From NCBI RefSeq assembly GCF_003337275.1, contig NZ_QPJQ01000003.1, forward strand, positions 124,001 to 188,000: a stretch of DNA of 64,000 nt. Reading direction: 5' to 3'. Positions 37,469 to 47,468 of the stretch are shown here, piece by piece. How positions within the stretch are numbered: the first letter of the stretch is position 1; each line of letters begins with the position of its first letter. The position numbers and the translations under genes are program-made. The notes under the pieces are model-generated. The model was given only the letters and a program-made list of their open reading frames with translations. It had not been told where the DNA came from and searched no databases. The DNA is from Marinomonas foliarum. Lineage in GTDB: Bacteria > Pseudomonadota > Gammaproteobacteria > Pseudomonadales > Marinomonadaceae.

Positions 37469-37849
37469 TTAGTCTTTTTGCATAGCAATAGTATTGGTTG
37501 TTCTTTCTACACTATTGTCTTTGTTTAGATAGACTAGTTTTGGTTTGAATTCATCGGCTTGTGCTTCGTTCATTTGGCCGTAAGCGGCAATGATAACTCG
37601 ATCACCTACTTGTACTTTTCTTGCTGCAGCACCGTTCATTGAGATCGTACCAGACCCTGATTCAGCTAAAATTACGTAGGTGTGGAAGCGCTCGCCATTA
37701 TCAACGTTATAGATGTCTATTTGTTCGAACTCTCTGAATCCTGCTAGCTCCACTAAGTCTTTGTCTATTGCACAAGAGCCGTCATACCACAGCTCAGCTT
37801 GCGTAACGCTGGCCATGTGAAGTTTGCCTTTTAGAAGTGTTATTTGCAT
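37469..37849 (-). CDS. panD: aspartate 1-decarboxylase precursor
   Basis: A 126-residue pyruvoyl enzyme making beta-alanine for pantothenate and coenzyme A. The self-cleavage site is G-S in WYDGSCAID, so Ser25 becomes the pyruvoyl group; E. coli has [25 protein letters not shown] and [12 protein letters not shown] follow as in the family. panB and panC are not adjacent. The gene is the last of the minus-strand group and ends at the terminator shared with tpx. Confidence 0.96.
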   Translation of the reverse strand: MQITLLKGKLHMASVTQAELWYDGSCAIDKDLVELAGFREFEQIDIYNVDNGERFHTYVILAESGSGTISMNGAAARKVQVGDRVIIAAYGQMNEAQADEFKPKLVYLNKDNSVERTTNTIAMQKD

Positions 37850-37893
37850 GTGTAAAAGTCTCTAATGATATATTTCTGTTTTTGAGTGGCTCG

Positions 37894-38268
37894 TTAATTC
37901 CAAATGAAAGGGCCTTCTTCGTGGCTATTAATGCGCCACCATTGGTCTGGATCTTGGTTGCCTTCCTCTTCCCATCCTTGAAAGTTGCAACGTACTTCAC
38001 AGTTGAGGGCTTCAAATGCTTGCTTGGCGCAAGCGATATCATCTTCCCAAGGGGTTTTATCTGAGTCAAACCAGATAGAGGTAAAACGTTTTCCTGCCGC
38101 TTGTTCTAAAATGGTGACTTCTATTTCATTGTTGTCTACGGCAATCGTTGCTTTGGTGCAGAGTGGCGATGGACTGCTTTTATCTATGAGGGTAAAAGTG
38201 CTTTCTAGCCAAGTTATGATTTTCTCTGTCGGGCAGGACAATACATATATTTCAATATCTTCTTGCAT
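37894..38268 (-). CDS. unknown soluble protein
   Basis: A 124-residue acidic protein I do not recognise. It has no signal peptide or membrane segment. The C-terminal third is rich in Trp, Asp and Glu (SIWFDSDKTPWEDDI, FQGWEEEGNQDPDQWW), a feature of some small enzymes and immunity-type proteins, but no catalytic motif is evident. The start ATG is at 38268, five bases downstream of the preceding membrane-protein gene, so the two are likely co-expressed. panD follows 44 bases further on. Confidence 0.7.
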   Translation of the reverse strand: MQEDIEIYVLSCPTEKIITWLESTFTLIDKSSPSPLCTKATIAVDNNEIEVTILEQAAGKRFTSIWFDSDKTPWEDDIACAKQAFEALNCEVRCNFQGWEEEGNQDPDQWWRINSHEEGPFIWN

Positions 38269-38272
38269 CGTT

Positions 38273-38539
38273 CTAATCCTTCTTATTGATCATGTGATAA
38301 ATCCTGAGAACGCTCATGGACAAATAGCCAAATAATGTCCATAGCACGCCACAGCCAGCTAGAATTAAGCCAAATAGCGCCATAATCTCTTGGGCAAGAG
38401 ATTCTACAATGACACGGTCAGCAACCATAAGCATTAGCACACCAAAAACAAACACAAGTCCACCTTGGATCATTTTGATAAGTGCTTGCCTTGGGTTATT
38501 TCCCAGTTTCATGGCTAATTTATGTATGGCGTTTTTCAT
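38273..38539 (-). CDS. small membrane protein, unknown
   Basis: An 88-residue protein with two hydrophobic stretches (about 24-40 and 50-77) around a short loop and charged ends (KLGNNPRQALIK, MINKKD). No family recognised. It lies 29 bases after dapE and just before the unknown soluble gene, all on the minus strand. Base use and translation look like the neighbours, so it does not appear to be recently acquired. Confidence 0.65.
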   Translation of the reverse strand: MKNAIHKLAMKLGNNPRQALIKMIQGGLVFVFGVLMLMVADRVIVESLAQEIMALFGLILAGCGVLWTLFGYLSMSVLRIYHMINKKD

Positions 38540-38568
38540 ATTGGGTTGAATGAGTGCTCTGCTGTAGG

Positions 38569-39729
<1,161 letters not shown>

Positions 39730-39805
39730 TTACCTTTGTGTTGGTTTTCGCTACCTTATAGAAGATACTGTTACTATAACAGGAGATTCAGATAAAGGTG
39801 GTCTT

Positions 39806-40000
39806 ATGAAGTTAGGTGTTGTTGTTTTTTTAGGGTTGATTTCTGCTGGTTGTAGTCTTTTTGCGCCGCCTGTTCATCAAGAGTCGTACTTTGTTCCTGT
39901 GATACGTTCTGATACTTCAACCTCTGGTTATGTACCAACCGTAGCCCCAGCAGTACAGAGAAAAGAAAGACCTAGAATTTATACGCCTGCTTTTAACTAA
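39806..40000 (+). CDS. small predicted lipoprotein
   Basis: A 64-residue lipoprotein. I start it at ATG 39806, where AAAGGTGG lies five to eight bases upstream; longer in-frame openings run into dapE on the other strand. The signal is MKLGVVVFLGLISAGC, with lipidated Cys16 followed by SLF, which suggests outer-membrane sorting. The rest is short and proline-rich (APAVQRKERPRIYTPAFN), with no recognised domain. It lies between divergent dapE and convergent yffB, overlapping the yffB stop by four bases. Confidence 0.65.
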   Translation: MKLGVVVFLGLISAGCSLFAPPVHQESYFVPVIRSDTSTSGYVPTVAPAVQRKERPRIYTPAFN

Positions 40001-40344
40001 AGTAGTTTTTCTGCGTATTCTTCGCTTTTAAAACCGAGCAAATATTCTGACTCTTTTAGCCTCAATAAAGGTCGCTTAATAATAGATGGCTGAGCAAGCA
40101 TTATGTTAACTGCTTTTTCATTGTCTATTGTGTTTTTTACTTCATCGTCTAGCTTTCGCCATGTAGTGCCGCGTTTGTTAATGACGTTTTCCCAGCCTAA
40201 TAAATCTATCCATGCTTTGGCCATTGTTTCATCTACGCCGGCTTTTTTGTAGTCATGGAAGTGGTATTCAATATTATTTTCATCAAGCCAGCGAAAGGCT
40301 TTCTTCATGGTGTCGCAGTTTTTAATGCCAAATATAGTAATCAT
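39997..40344 (-). CDS. yffB: ArsC/Spx-like protein YffB
   Basis: A 115-residue thioredoxin-fold protein of the ArsC/Spx superfamily, with a lone active-site cysteine in FGIKNCDTMKKAFRW and the terminal RPLLRL. In E. coli yffB lies just before dapE, and the same group is kept here. Its substrate is unknown; it is not part of an arsenic operon. I start at ATG 40344 because a strong hairpin occupies the possible earlier start at 40380. Confidence 0.88.
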   Translation of the reverse strand: MITIFGIKNCDTMKKAFRWLDENNIEYHFHDYKKAGVDETMAKAWIDLLGWENVINKRGTTWRKLDDEVKNTIDNEKAVNIMLAQPSIIKRPLLRLKESEYLLGFKSEEYAEKLL

Positions 40345-40357
40345 TGTATGTTCCGTT

Positions 40358-40390
40358 AAAGGCCATTTTGATGCAATCAAAATGGCCTTT
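40358..40390 (-). terminator. perfect 15-bp inverted repeat between dapD and yffB
   Basis: Two 15-base arms (AAAGGCCATTTTGAT and its exact complement) flank a three-base loop GCA. On the minus strand the hairpin falls after the dapD stop and ends about 14 bases before the yffB start. Its flanks are A/T but without a long U-tract, so it may be a partial terminator, an RNA stabiliser, or both. Confidence 0.75.
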
Positions 40391-40402
40391 TGGGTTTGGT
40401 TG

Positions 40403-41440
40403 TTAGTTATGTGCGTGCAGCGCTTCGTTTAGCTCTATAGCGGTCTTGTTCGTTTTGCATTCAATTGCGCCAGAAGCAGAGTTGCGACGGAATAAAAGGT
40501 CTGATTGGCCAGAAAGATCGCGAGCCTTCACGGTTGATACAACTTGGTTGTTTTCATCCAAAACAGCGACTTTTGATCCAGCAGTGATATAAAGACCGGA
40601 TTCAACGATACAGCGATCGCCAAGACCAATACCAATTCCTGCATTCGCACCGATCAAGCATTTCTCGCCAACAGCGATGACGATATTACCGCCACCAGAC
40701 AATGTGCCCATAGTAGAACAGCCGCCACCAAGGTCAGAGCCGTTTCCTACAACAACGCCAGCAGAAATACGCCCTTCAACCATGCTGTTGCCTAGTGTGC
40801 CTGCATTGAAGTTTACAAAGCCTTCATGCATGACTGTTGTGCCTTCTGCTAAATGAGCGCCTAAGCGAACGCGAGCAGCATCACCAACTCGAATCCCTGT
40901 AGGAACGATGAAATTCAACATTTTAGGGAACTTATCAACACTGAATACTTCGATGGTGCGTCCTTCCATGCGAGCGCTTAGCTGGCGATCAGCTAATTCG
41001 CGAACGTCGATAGGACCTTCGCTTGTCCATGCGGTATTGATTAATAGACCAAACATACCGTCTAGCACAGTGTTGTGAGGTGTAACTAAGCGATGCGAGA
41101 TTAGTTGAAGCTTTAGGTAAACTTCAGCAGGGCTTGTTGGTGCTTCGTCACTGGCTAGAACACAAAGAATCACAGGCTTAGTAGAGGCTTTTAGGCGAGA
41201 AGCTAATTCTGCTTGCTCGATATTGCCGGCTTTTAGAAGGCTCATGTGTAAGCGGTTTAGATCGCTTTCATCTAATGCCAGCGTGCAGTTACCGCCTTCG
41301 TAATTTGTGCTTTCTAAAATGGCGTCAAGCGTACTTTTTTCTACATTTACGCTTGGTGTTGGGTAGAAAACTTCTAGCCAGTTGCCTTCTTTATTTTGTG
41401 CTCCGATACCAAGTCCGAATGCGAAAATTGTGTTACTCAT
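40403..41440 (-). CDS. dapD: tetrahydrodipicolinate N-succinyltransferase
   Basis: A 345-residue acyltransferase using succinyl-CoA in diaminopimelate synthesis. It is the longer form found in pseudomonads and marine gammaproteobacteria, with an extended N-terminal domain before a left-handed beta-helix. Hexapeptide repeats run through about 185-300, including AHLAEGTTVMHEGFVNFNAG, GNSMVEGRI and GGCSTMGTLSGGG. It follows dapC in the same direction; a strong inverted repeat follows it. Confidence 0.96.
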   Translation of the reverse strand: MSNTIFAFGLGIGAQNKEGNWLEVFYPTPSVNVEKSTLDAILESTNYEGGNCTLALDESDLNRLHMSLLKAGNIEQAELASRLKASTKPVILCVLASDEAPTSPAEVYLKLQLISHRLVTPHNTVLDGMFGLLINTAWTSEGPIDVRELADRQLSARMEGRTIEVFSVDKFPKMLNFIVPTGIRVGDAARVRLGAHLAEGTTVMHEGFVNFNAGTLGNSMVEGRISAGVVVGNGSDLGGGCSTMGTLSGGGNIVIAVGEKCLIGANAGIGIGLGDRCIVESGLYITAGSKVAVLDENNQVVSTVKARDLSGQSDLLFRRNSASGAIECKTNKTAIELNEALHAHN

Positions 41441-41485
41441 GTCTATTCTCCAACTGAGTTGTTTAACTAAAGGGGGGGGTAAGGG

Positions 41486-42673
41486 TTATCGGCGACTGAG
41501 GAAGCTTCTGATTCTTTTTGCTGCCTCAACGCACTCAGATTCTTCAGCAACTAAGGCCATGCGTACATGGCGACTGCCAGGATTATGACCATTGTCTTCT
41601 CTGCCTAAATAGCTGCCGGGCAAGACTAAAACGGACTCTTCTTGATATAGCGAGGTGCAAAACTCTTCATCTGTCATGTTTAATTCAGGCCAAAGGTAAA
41701 AGCCGGCCTCGGGTTTAGATATCGGCATTACTGGCGATAATATTTCTAAAACGGAGTCAAATTTGCGAGTGTATATTTGGCGATTTTTGATCACATGCTC
41801 TTCATCATTCCAAGCGGCAATGGAGGCGTCTTGATGATGGATCGGCATGGCACACCCTTGATAGGTGCGATACAACAAAAATGGCTTAAGAATAGAGGCA
41901 TCACCAGCGACAAAACCTGATCGAAGGCCGGGCAAATTAGAGCGCTTCGACAGAGACTGGAATATTAGGCAGTGCTTATAATCTGTGTGACCCAGTTTAT
42001 CGCAGGCTTCTAGTAAGCCCAGAGGTGGTTGGTCACCAAAGTAGATCTCTGAATAGCATTCATCTGCCACAATGGTGAAATTAAAGGTTTTGGCTTTTTC
42101 TATTAGGTAAGCGTATTCCTCTAGTGTCGTAATGCTGCCACTTGGGTTGTTGGGCGAGCAGACAAACAGTACTTCACACTGTTGCCACACCTGATCACTA
42201 ACTTCTTGGTAATTTACTCTGTAGTTTGTTTCTGCTCCACAGGGTAGGAAGTGTAGGTTTGCTCCAGCAAGTATCCCTGCACCTTCATAAATTTGATAAA
42301 ACGGGTTTGGGCTGACGACAAGAGCGTTCTGTTTTTCACCAACCAGTGTTTGTGTGATAGCAAACAGTGCTTCACGGGTTCCTGTTACTGGCAGGATTTC
42401 AGTGTCCGGGTTAAGCGCTTTGAGGTTAAAGCGTTTAGTCGCCCAATTGCTAATTGCCTGTCTAAGAGGGAGTTCCCCCTTTGTACTTGGGTACTTGCTT
42501 ACGCCAGCTAAGCTTTTAGCTAGGGTGTCTAAAACAATCGCAGGTGCTTCGTGTTGAGGCTCGCCAATGGTTAATTTAATCAATGGCTTTTCTGGATTTG
42601 GTGTTAACCCTTCTATTAGCTCTGCGAGCTTCTGAAATGGGTATGGGTGCAAAGAATGTATAAGAGGGTTCAT
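41486..42673 (-). CDS. dapC: succinyldiaminopimelate aminotransferase
   Basis: A 395-residue class I PLP aminotransferase. The PLP lysine lies in SLSKRSNLPGLRSGF, the NPNNPSG-like loop appears as CSPNNPSGS, and the substrate-contact YSEIYFG precedes it. Its location between glnD and dapD, and its resemblance to the DapC subgroup, support succinyl-diaminopimelate as the substrate rather than other amino acids. The start is six bases downstream of the glnD end region in operon order. Confidence 0.93.
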   Translation of the reverse strand: MNPLIHSLHPYPFQKLAELIEGLTPNPEKPLIKLTIGEPQHEAPAIVLDTLAKSLAGVSKYPSTKGELPLRQAISNWATKRFNLKALNPDTEILPVTGTREALFAITQTLVGEKQNALVVSPNPFYQIYEGAGILAGANLHFLPCGAETNYRVNYQEVSDQVWQQCEVLFVCSPNNPSGSITTLEEYAYLIEKAKTFNFTIVADECYSEIYFGDQPPLGLLEACDKLGHTDYKHCLIFQSLSKRSNLPGLRSGFVAGDASILKPFLLYRTYQGCAMPIHHQDASIAAWNDEEHVIKNRQIYTRKFDSVLEILSPVMPISKPEAGFYLWPELNMTDEEFCTSLYQEESVLVLPGSYLGREDNGHNPGSRHVRMALVAEESECVEAAKRIRSFLSRR

Positions 42674-42679
42674 TTGTCT

Positions 42680-45373
42680 TTAGTCCATTGCTTGAGAGAA
42701 ACGATCTATTTTCTCTTTTAAAAGGTCGCAGATAGTATTCATGTCATCAGGGGCTGTAATTAGATCACCATTTTCATCCGTGATGTAAAAGGTGTCTTCT
42801 ACTCGTTCGCCTAAAGTGGCGATTTTAGCCTTGTGTAACATGATGTTGTGGTTCATAAAAAACTGTCCAACTAACGCCAATAGCCCCGGTCTGTCTGGAG
42901 CGGTTATTTCGAGTGCCGACCATACTTCTTCTGGTTGGCTAACAAAATGAGCGGTTGAAGGAGAGTTAAATATTTTCAAAATTCTTGGTGTATGGCGTTG
43001 TACTACGCTTTCAAACATAGATGGGGTTTCTAATTGCTCCATCAAAGTTTTGCGAATTAGTGTGATGCGTTCTTTGTCTAAATGCAGGTTAGCGTCGTTG
43101 TCATTACTGTCCATCACGACGAAGCTATCTAAACTGTAGTTGTCGCTAGTATGGCTTATTTTTGCATCTAAAATGGTTAGGCCTAATTGCTCAAAGGTAG
43201 CGGCGGTTACGGCAAAGAGGTGTTTACTGATTGGGGTGTAGATAAATATTTTACTGGCGCCAGAGAAATTGCGTCCACCCAGAGGTGTGATGGCAATGAG
43301 AGGTTTGTCGCTAGGGCGATGACGTATAATGGCTTCTGTGTTCCAGGCAATTTCGTCACCGTTTGAGCGAATGAAATATTCCTCTTCAATGGTTTCCCAT
43401 ATGTTTTCTGCTTCCACGATATCAACGTTGCGTTCAATGATGATCTCTAAAGCGCGTTGTTTGTGCTCATCGCTGATCATGTCTGCGTCGATTGGGAAAT
43501 CTAGGCCGCGACGGAGAGCGCGTTTGGTTTCCAAATAAAGTTGGCGCATCAATGACGCGCGCCAGCTGTTCCACATCGTTGGGTTGGTCGCGTTGATGTC
43601 GGCAACGGTGAGGATAAATAAATAATCTAGATGTTCTTGGTCTTTGACGTAGCTAGCAAATTCCCAGATAACTTCTGGATCGGATATGTCTTTGCGTTGA
43701 GCTGTCACAGACATAAATAGGTGGTTTCGCACCAACCAGACAACCAATTCAGTATCTCTTTTGGATAGACCATGGCGTTCGCAGAAAGCTTGAGCATCGA
43801 CACAACCTAGTTCTGAATGATCACCACCGCGACCTTTTGCTATATCGTGATATAAACCCGCTATGTACAGTAACTCGACTTTTGCTATATGTCGAATCGC
43901 CTGGGCCGAAATCGGGAACTTTTGTTTAAATTCGGGTAGCCAAAGGCGGCGTAAGTTTTCAACAAGTTGTAGTGTGTGCGCATCAACCGTATAAATATGA
44001 AACAAATCGTGTTGCATCTGGCCTATGATGGCTCCGAACTCGGGTAAGTAGCGGCCCAGTAGTCCGAGGTGTTTCATTGATCTTAATATGCTTGTTAGTC
44101 TGTATCGACTGGCAATGATGTCGAGGAACAGGTCTGTATTAATTTTGTCGTTTCTAAAGTCGTCGTCAATCAAGTCTAAACTGTCGCGAAGTTGTCGCAT
44201 GGTGTTGGCTCGAATGCCTTTTATGTTCTCATACTCTCCATATAAAACGTACAGTTCGAGCATGCTGGAGGGCGTGTCGTTGAATAGTGACGCTGAGCGT
44301 GCTTCAAGTTGTCCATTGGCAATTTGAAAGTGATCATTGATGATTTCTACCGTATTGACTGCATCGTTTGCTAAGAAAGATTCTTCGAAGTGCTGAAGTA
44401 GTAAATCATTTAGTTGTTGGATAGCGGCAACACTCTGATAATAGCCTTGCATGAAACGTTCAACGTTGCGCTTCAAGTCATCATCATCAAAACCAAATAA
44501 TTTGGTTAGGGTGCGTTGGTGATCAAAAAGTAAGCGGTCTTCTTTGCGTCCTGCGACCATGTGAAGAGCCCAGCGGACTCGCCAGAGATGGCTAACAGCG
44601 CCTTTTATTTGTATATATTCATCTTCTGATAAAAACTCTTTTTCGATAAGGGCGCTAAGTCTATGAGTATGTAAGTGGCGTTTAGCAACCCAGTCGATTA
44701 CTTGCATGTCTCTTAGTCCGCCAGGGCATTCTTTTAGGTTGGGTTCTAGGTTGTATGCGGTATTTTGGTATTTTGCGTGGCGCTGTTTTTGCTCAGCTAG
44801 TTTGGCCTGATAGAAAGAGTGGCCATCCCACATTTGTGAGATATCAACATGCAATTTAAGTGTCGCTAATAGATCATCTGGGCCAATCAGTGTGCGCGAT
44901 TCGATTAGATTTGTGATAACTGTGATGTCTTTCGCGGCCATTTCTGTAGATTCATCAATGGTTCGGACGCTATGGCCGACATCTAAATTGATATCCCAGA
45001 GGAAGGTGATGAATGCCTCTATTTTATCTTTTGGAGCTAATGTTTCATTTTCGATTAAGATCAGCAAATCTATGTCTGATTTTGGATGCAGTTCTCCGCG
45101 ACCGTATCCGCCAACTGCAACAAGACTGACATGAATTTCGTTGTTTAACCCCTTCGATATCCATGCGGCCTGCATGATTTCGTCATAGAAACAAGATAGA
45201 CCTTTAACGAGTTTTTCAATGGGGTATAGAGAATGAAAAAGATCATTATAGCTGTTGGTTTTTTCTTCAATAATGGCTTTGTAGCGGGGAATCGAACAAC
45301 CCGTTTTGGAAAGTTCGTTTTTTTCTTCCGTTGTCAGTAGTGGCGGAGCGTCTGGAAAAGCAGGGAAGTCCAT
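42680..45373 (-). CDS. glnD: bifunctional uridylyltransferase/uridylyl-removing enzyme
   Basis: An 897-residue nitrogen sensor. The nucleotidyltransferase domain has GGYGRGELHPKSDIDLLIL near residue 89, an HD domain follows with LYHDIAKGRGGDHSELG near 510, and two C-terminal ACT domains sense glutamine (one begins EITAPDRPGLLALVG). It uridylylates and deuridylylates PII and so controls glutamine synthetase and NtrB. It lies between map and dapC on the minus strand, the usual gammaproteobacterial neighbourhood. Confidence 0.97.
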   Translation of the reverse strand: MDFPAFPDAPPLLTTEEKNELSKTGCSIPRYKAIIEEKTNSYNDLFHSLYPIEKLVKGLSCFYDEIMQAAWISKGLNNEIHVSLVAVGGYGRGELHPKSDIDLLILIENETLAPKDKIEAFITFLWDINLDVGHSVRTIDESTEMAAKDITVITNLIESRTLIGPDDLLATLKLHVDISQMWDGHSFYQAKLAEQKQRHAKYQNTAYNLEPNLKECPGGLRDMQVIDWVAKRHLHTHRLSALIEKEFLSEDEYIQIKGAVSHLWRVRWALHMVAGRKEDRLLFDHQRTLTKLFGFDDDDLKRNVERFMQGYYQSVAAIQQLNDLLLQHFEESFLANDAVNTVEIINDHFQIANGQLEARSASLFNDTPSSMLELYVLYGEYENIKGIRANTMRQLRDSLDLIDDDFRNDKINTDLFLDIIASRYRLTSILRSMKHLGLLGRYLPEFGAIIGQMQHDLFHIYTVDAHTLQLVENLRRLWLPEFKQKFPISAQAIRHIAKVELLYIAGLYHDIAKGRGGDHSELGCVDAQAFCERHGLSKRDTELVVWLVRNHLFMSVTAQRKDISDPEVIWEFASYVKDQEHLDYLFILTVADINATNPTMWNSWRASLMRQLYLETKRALRRGLDFPIDADMISDEHKQRALEIIIERNVDIVEAENIWETIEEEYFIRSNGDEIAWNTEAIIRHRPSDKPLIAITPLGGRNFSGASKIFIYTPISKHLFAVTAATFEQLGLTILDAKISHTSDNYSLDSFVVMDSNDNDANLHLDKERITLIRKTLMEQLETPSMFESVVQRHTPRILKIFNSPSTAHFVSQPEEVWSALEITAPDRPGLLALVGQFFMNHNIMLHKAKIATLGERVEDTFYITDENGDLITAPDDMNTICDLLKEKIDRFSQAMD

Positions 45374-45447
45374 ACAAAAGCCTCGAAGAATGAATCGTTG
45401 TTGTTGGTGTTTGTGAAGTAAACTGTTAATTAAGTAAGCGTGTGTTA

Positions 45448-45473
45448 ACTCGCTTCTCTTATGAGAAGCGAGT
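45448..45473. repeat. perfect 11-bp hairpin spanning the map stop codon
   Basis: Arms ACTCGCTTCTC and GAGAAGCGAGT flank a TTAT loop. On the minus strand the TAA stop of map sits in the loop region and the first arm is coding sequence for the end of the protein. No long U-tract follows, so this is more likely to protect or process the mRNA end than to be a canonical terminator. Confidence 0.8.
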
Positions 45474-46316
45474 CTCTTCTGGTCGACGTGTTAGCACTTC
45501 AACGCCATCAGCTGTAACGAGCAAAGTGTGTTCGTATTGTGCAGATAGTCGTCCGTCTTTGGTTTTTGCAATCCAATTGTCTGGGCCTGAATGTTTAACT
45601 TGTTTCTTGCCAGCGTTGATCATGGGTTCGATAGTCAGAGTCATACCTTCTTCCAGCATGACGCCTGTGCCTGGCGTACCGTAATGGGCAACTTGAGGTT
45701 CGCCGTGAAAAGTCGTTCCAACGCCGTGCCCGCAATACTCTTCAACTACAGAGTAGTGGTGTTTGTGCGCATAGGCTGAAATGGCTGCGCCAATGTCGCC
45801 TAAGCGAGCGCCTGGTTTGACCATATCAATGGCGATATAAAGCGCCTCTTGCGTGACTTTAGCAAGTCGTTCTGCGTGAGGAAGAGCTGGGCCTGCAAAA
45901 AACATTCTGCTGGTATCACCATAATAGCCATCTTTAATAATGGTGATATCAATATTGACTACATCGCCTTTCTTTAGCGCTTTATCGTTTGGGATTCCGT
46001 GACAGATGACATCATTAACAGAGGTGCAGCAAGACTTAGGGAAGCCATGGTAGTTTAAAGGTGCTGGAATGGCGCCTTGTTCTTTAATGATGTAATTGTG
46101 AGCAATAATATCTATCTGCTCAGTTGTCACACCAGGAACCACAAATTCTTCCAGCATAACTAAAACGTCAGCGGCTAATTTTCCTGCTGTACGCATGCCC
46201 TCTAGATCACTAACGTCTGTGAAACGTGTTGACGCTGGGCGCGGAGTCCAACTAGGCGCGTCAATGCGACCATCTTTGGTTAATGCTTCAACTTTTTGTA
46301 AGATTTCGTTGCTCAT
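45459..46316 (-). CDS. map: methionine aminopeptidase, type I
   Basis: A 285-residue enzyme removing initiator methionine. Metal ligands are in NIDITIIKDGYYGDTSRMF (two Asp near 122 and 133), YCGHGVGTTFH (His near 196), MTLTIEPMI (Glu near 230) and QYEHTLLV (Glu near 261). The N-terminus is about 20 residues longer than the E. coli enzyme. It lies divergently to rpsB across a 332-base spacer and ends in a perfect hairpin. Confidence 0.97.
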   Translation of the reverse strand: MSNEILQKVEALTKDGRIDAPSWTPRPASTRFTDVSDLEGMRTAGKLAADVLVMLEEFVVPGVTTEQIDIIAHNYIIKEQGAIPAPLNYHGFPKSCCTSVNDVICHGIPNDKALKKGDVVNIDITIIKDGYYGDTSRMFFAGPALPHAERLAKVTQEALYIAIDMVKPGARLGDIGAAISAYAHKHHYSVVEEYCGHGVGTTFHGEPQVAHYGTPGTGVMLEEGMTLTIEPMINAGKKQVKHSGPDNWIAKTKDGRLSAQYEHTLLVTADGVEVLTRRPEETRFS

Positions 46317-46648
46317 AATTCACGTGTCTTAATTTGGTTTATGTCTACATAGAAACTGGTTTGCGAGATATTCTACATGACTTAAGCAGTAGAATCGCCT
46401 CTCTAAATGAAAAAAACGTGTAGATGGTGAAACGTAAAAAATATGTTTGGGTCTTTTGGTTTTTGGTTAAATGTGGTATAAAACGCCGGCTTATAGGGCT
46501 TGTGCTCAAAATAAGTGATAATTACTTAAATCAACGATCTTGCCGCTACTAAAGAAAGTGTCTTGGGTGTCTTAGGTTGCTTTAAACCTTATTTGACTGA
46601 CGCTTTTAGCTGGTAAGCATAAACAACCCAAATTTAAAGGATAGTAAA
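46317..46648. other. divergent map/rpsB spacer and rpsB leader
   Basis: A 332-base gap. The rpsB half contains a strong -10-like TATAAA with a GC-rich stretch after it and then about 160 bases of leader up to the rpsB ribosome-binding site AAAGGA. In gammaproteobacteria the rpsB leader binds S2 to autoregulate rpsB-tsf; the position fits, but the structure was not folded here. Confidence 0.6.
46477..46482 (+). promoter_or_regulatory. likely rpsB promoter -10 with GC-rich discriminator
   Basis: TATAAA followed by ACGCCGGC. A GC-rich discriminator right after the -10 is the known mark of promoters shut down by ppGpp and DksA, as for ribosomal operons. A clear -35 is not visible (TTTTGG at the right distance). 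Confidence 0.55.
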
Positions 46649-47383
46649 ATGCCTACAGTTTCTATGCGCGACCTATTATTGGTTGGTTCACACTTCGGTC
46701 ACCAAACTCGTTACTGGAACCCAAAAATGAAGCCTTTCATTTTCGGTGCTCGTAACAAGATTCACATCATTAACCTTGAGCACACTGTTCCAGCTCTTAA
46801 TAATGCTCTTGAGCTTGTTAAAAAAATGGCTGAAAACAAGAATAAGGTTTTGTTTGTTGGTACTAAGCGTGCTGCATCTAAAACGATTAAAGAGCAAGCT
46901 GCTCGCTCTGGTATGCCATACGTTAACCACCGTTGGTTAGGTGGTATGTTGACTAACTACAAAACTATTCGTGCATCTATCAAGCGTCTACGTGAGCTTG
47001 AAACACAAATGTCCGATGGTACTTTCGATAAGCTGACCAAAAAAGAAGCTTTGATGCGTACTCGTGAGCTTGATAAATTAGAGCTTTCTATGGGTGGTAT
47101 CAAGGATATGGGCGGCCTTCCTGATGTAATGTTCGTAGTTGACGTTGATCATGAACGTATCGCAATCAAAGAAGCTAACAAATTAGGTATTCCTGTTATC
47201 GGTATCGTTGATACTAACAGTAATCCAGATGGTGTTGATTACATCATCCCAGCTAACGATGACGCGATTCGCGCTGTTCAGTTGTACGTTGGTGCATTTG
47301 CTGATGCTGTTCTAGAAGGTCGTAATGCGACTGCAGGAACTGCTGATGAATTCGTTGAAGTAAGCGAAGCTACTGAAGCGTAA
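46649..47383 (+). CDS. rpsB: 30S ribosomal protein S2
   Basis: A 244-residue S2 with the family signatures [22 protein letters not shown] at the start, [18 protein letters not shown] and [16 protein letters not shown]. It binds the 30S head-body junction late in assembly. A 160-base leader and likely stringent promoter precede it, and an attenuator-like hairpin separates it from tsf. Confidence 0.99.
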   Translation: MPTVSMRDLLLVGSHFGHQTRYWNPKMKPFIFGARNKIHIINLEHTVPALNNALELVKKMAENKNKVLFVGTKRAASKTIKEQAARSGMPYVNHRWLGGMLTNYKTIRASIKRLRELETQMSDGTFDKLTKKEALMRTRELDKLELSMGGIKDMGGLPDVMFVVDVDHERIAIKEANKLGIPVIGIVDTNSNPDGVDYIIPANDDAIRAVQLYVGAFADAVLEGRNATAGTADEFVEVSEATEA

Positions 47384-47411
47384 GCAAACTTTCTAGTTTG
47401 TTCTGGTTTCT

Positions 47412-47438
47412 AAAGGGAGGTTTCTTGCCTCCTTTTTT
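47412..47438 (+). terminator. attenuator-like hairpin between rpsB and tsf
   Basis: AAAGGGAGG pairs with CCTCCTTTT around a short loop, followed by Ts. A leaky terminator at this spot would give less tsf than rpsB mRNA, as seen in other bacteria. Confidence 0.7.
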
Positions 47439-47468
47439 AAATTTGAATTGGTATAAAGAGGATTTAAC

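Noticed and set aside
37894-38268. Immunity protein of a toxin system
   Set aside because: Trp/Asp-rich C-terminus is suggestive only; no toxin gene is adjacent and the neighbour is a small membrane protein.
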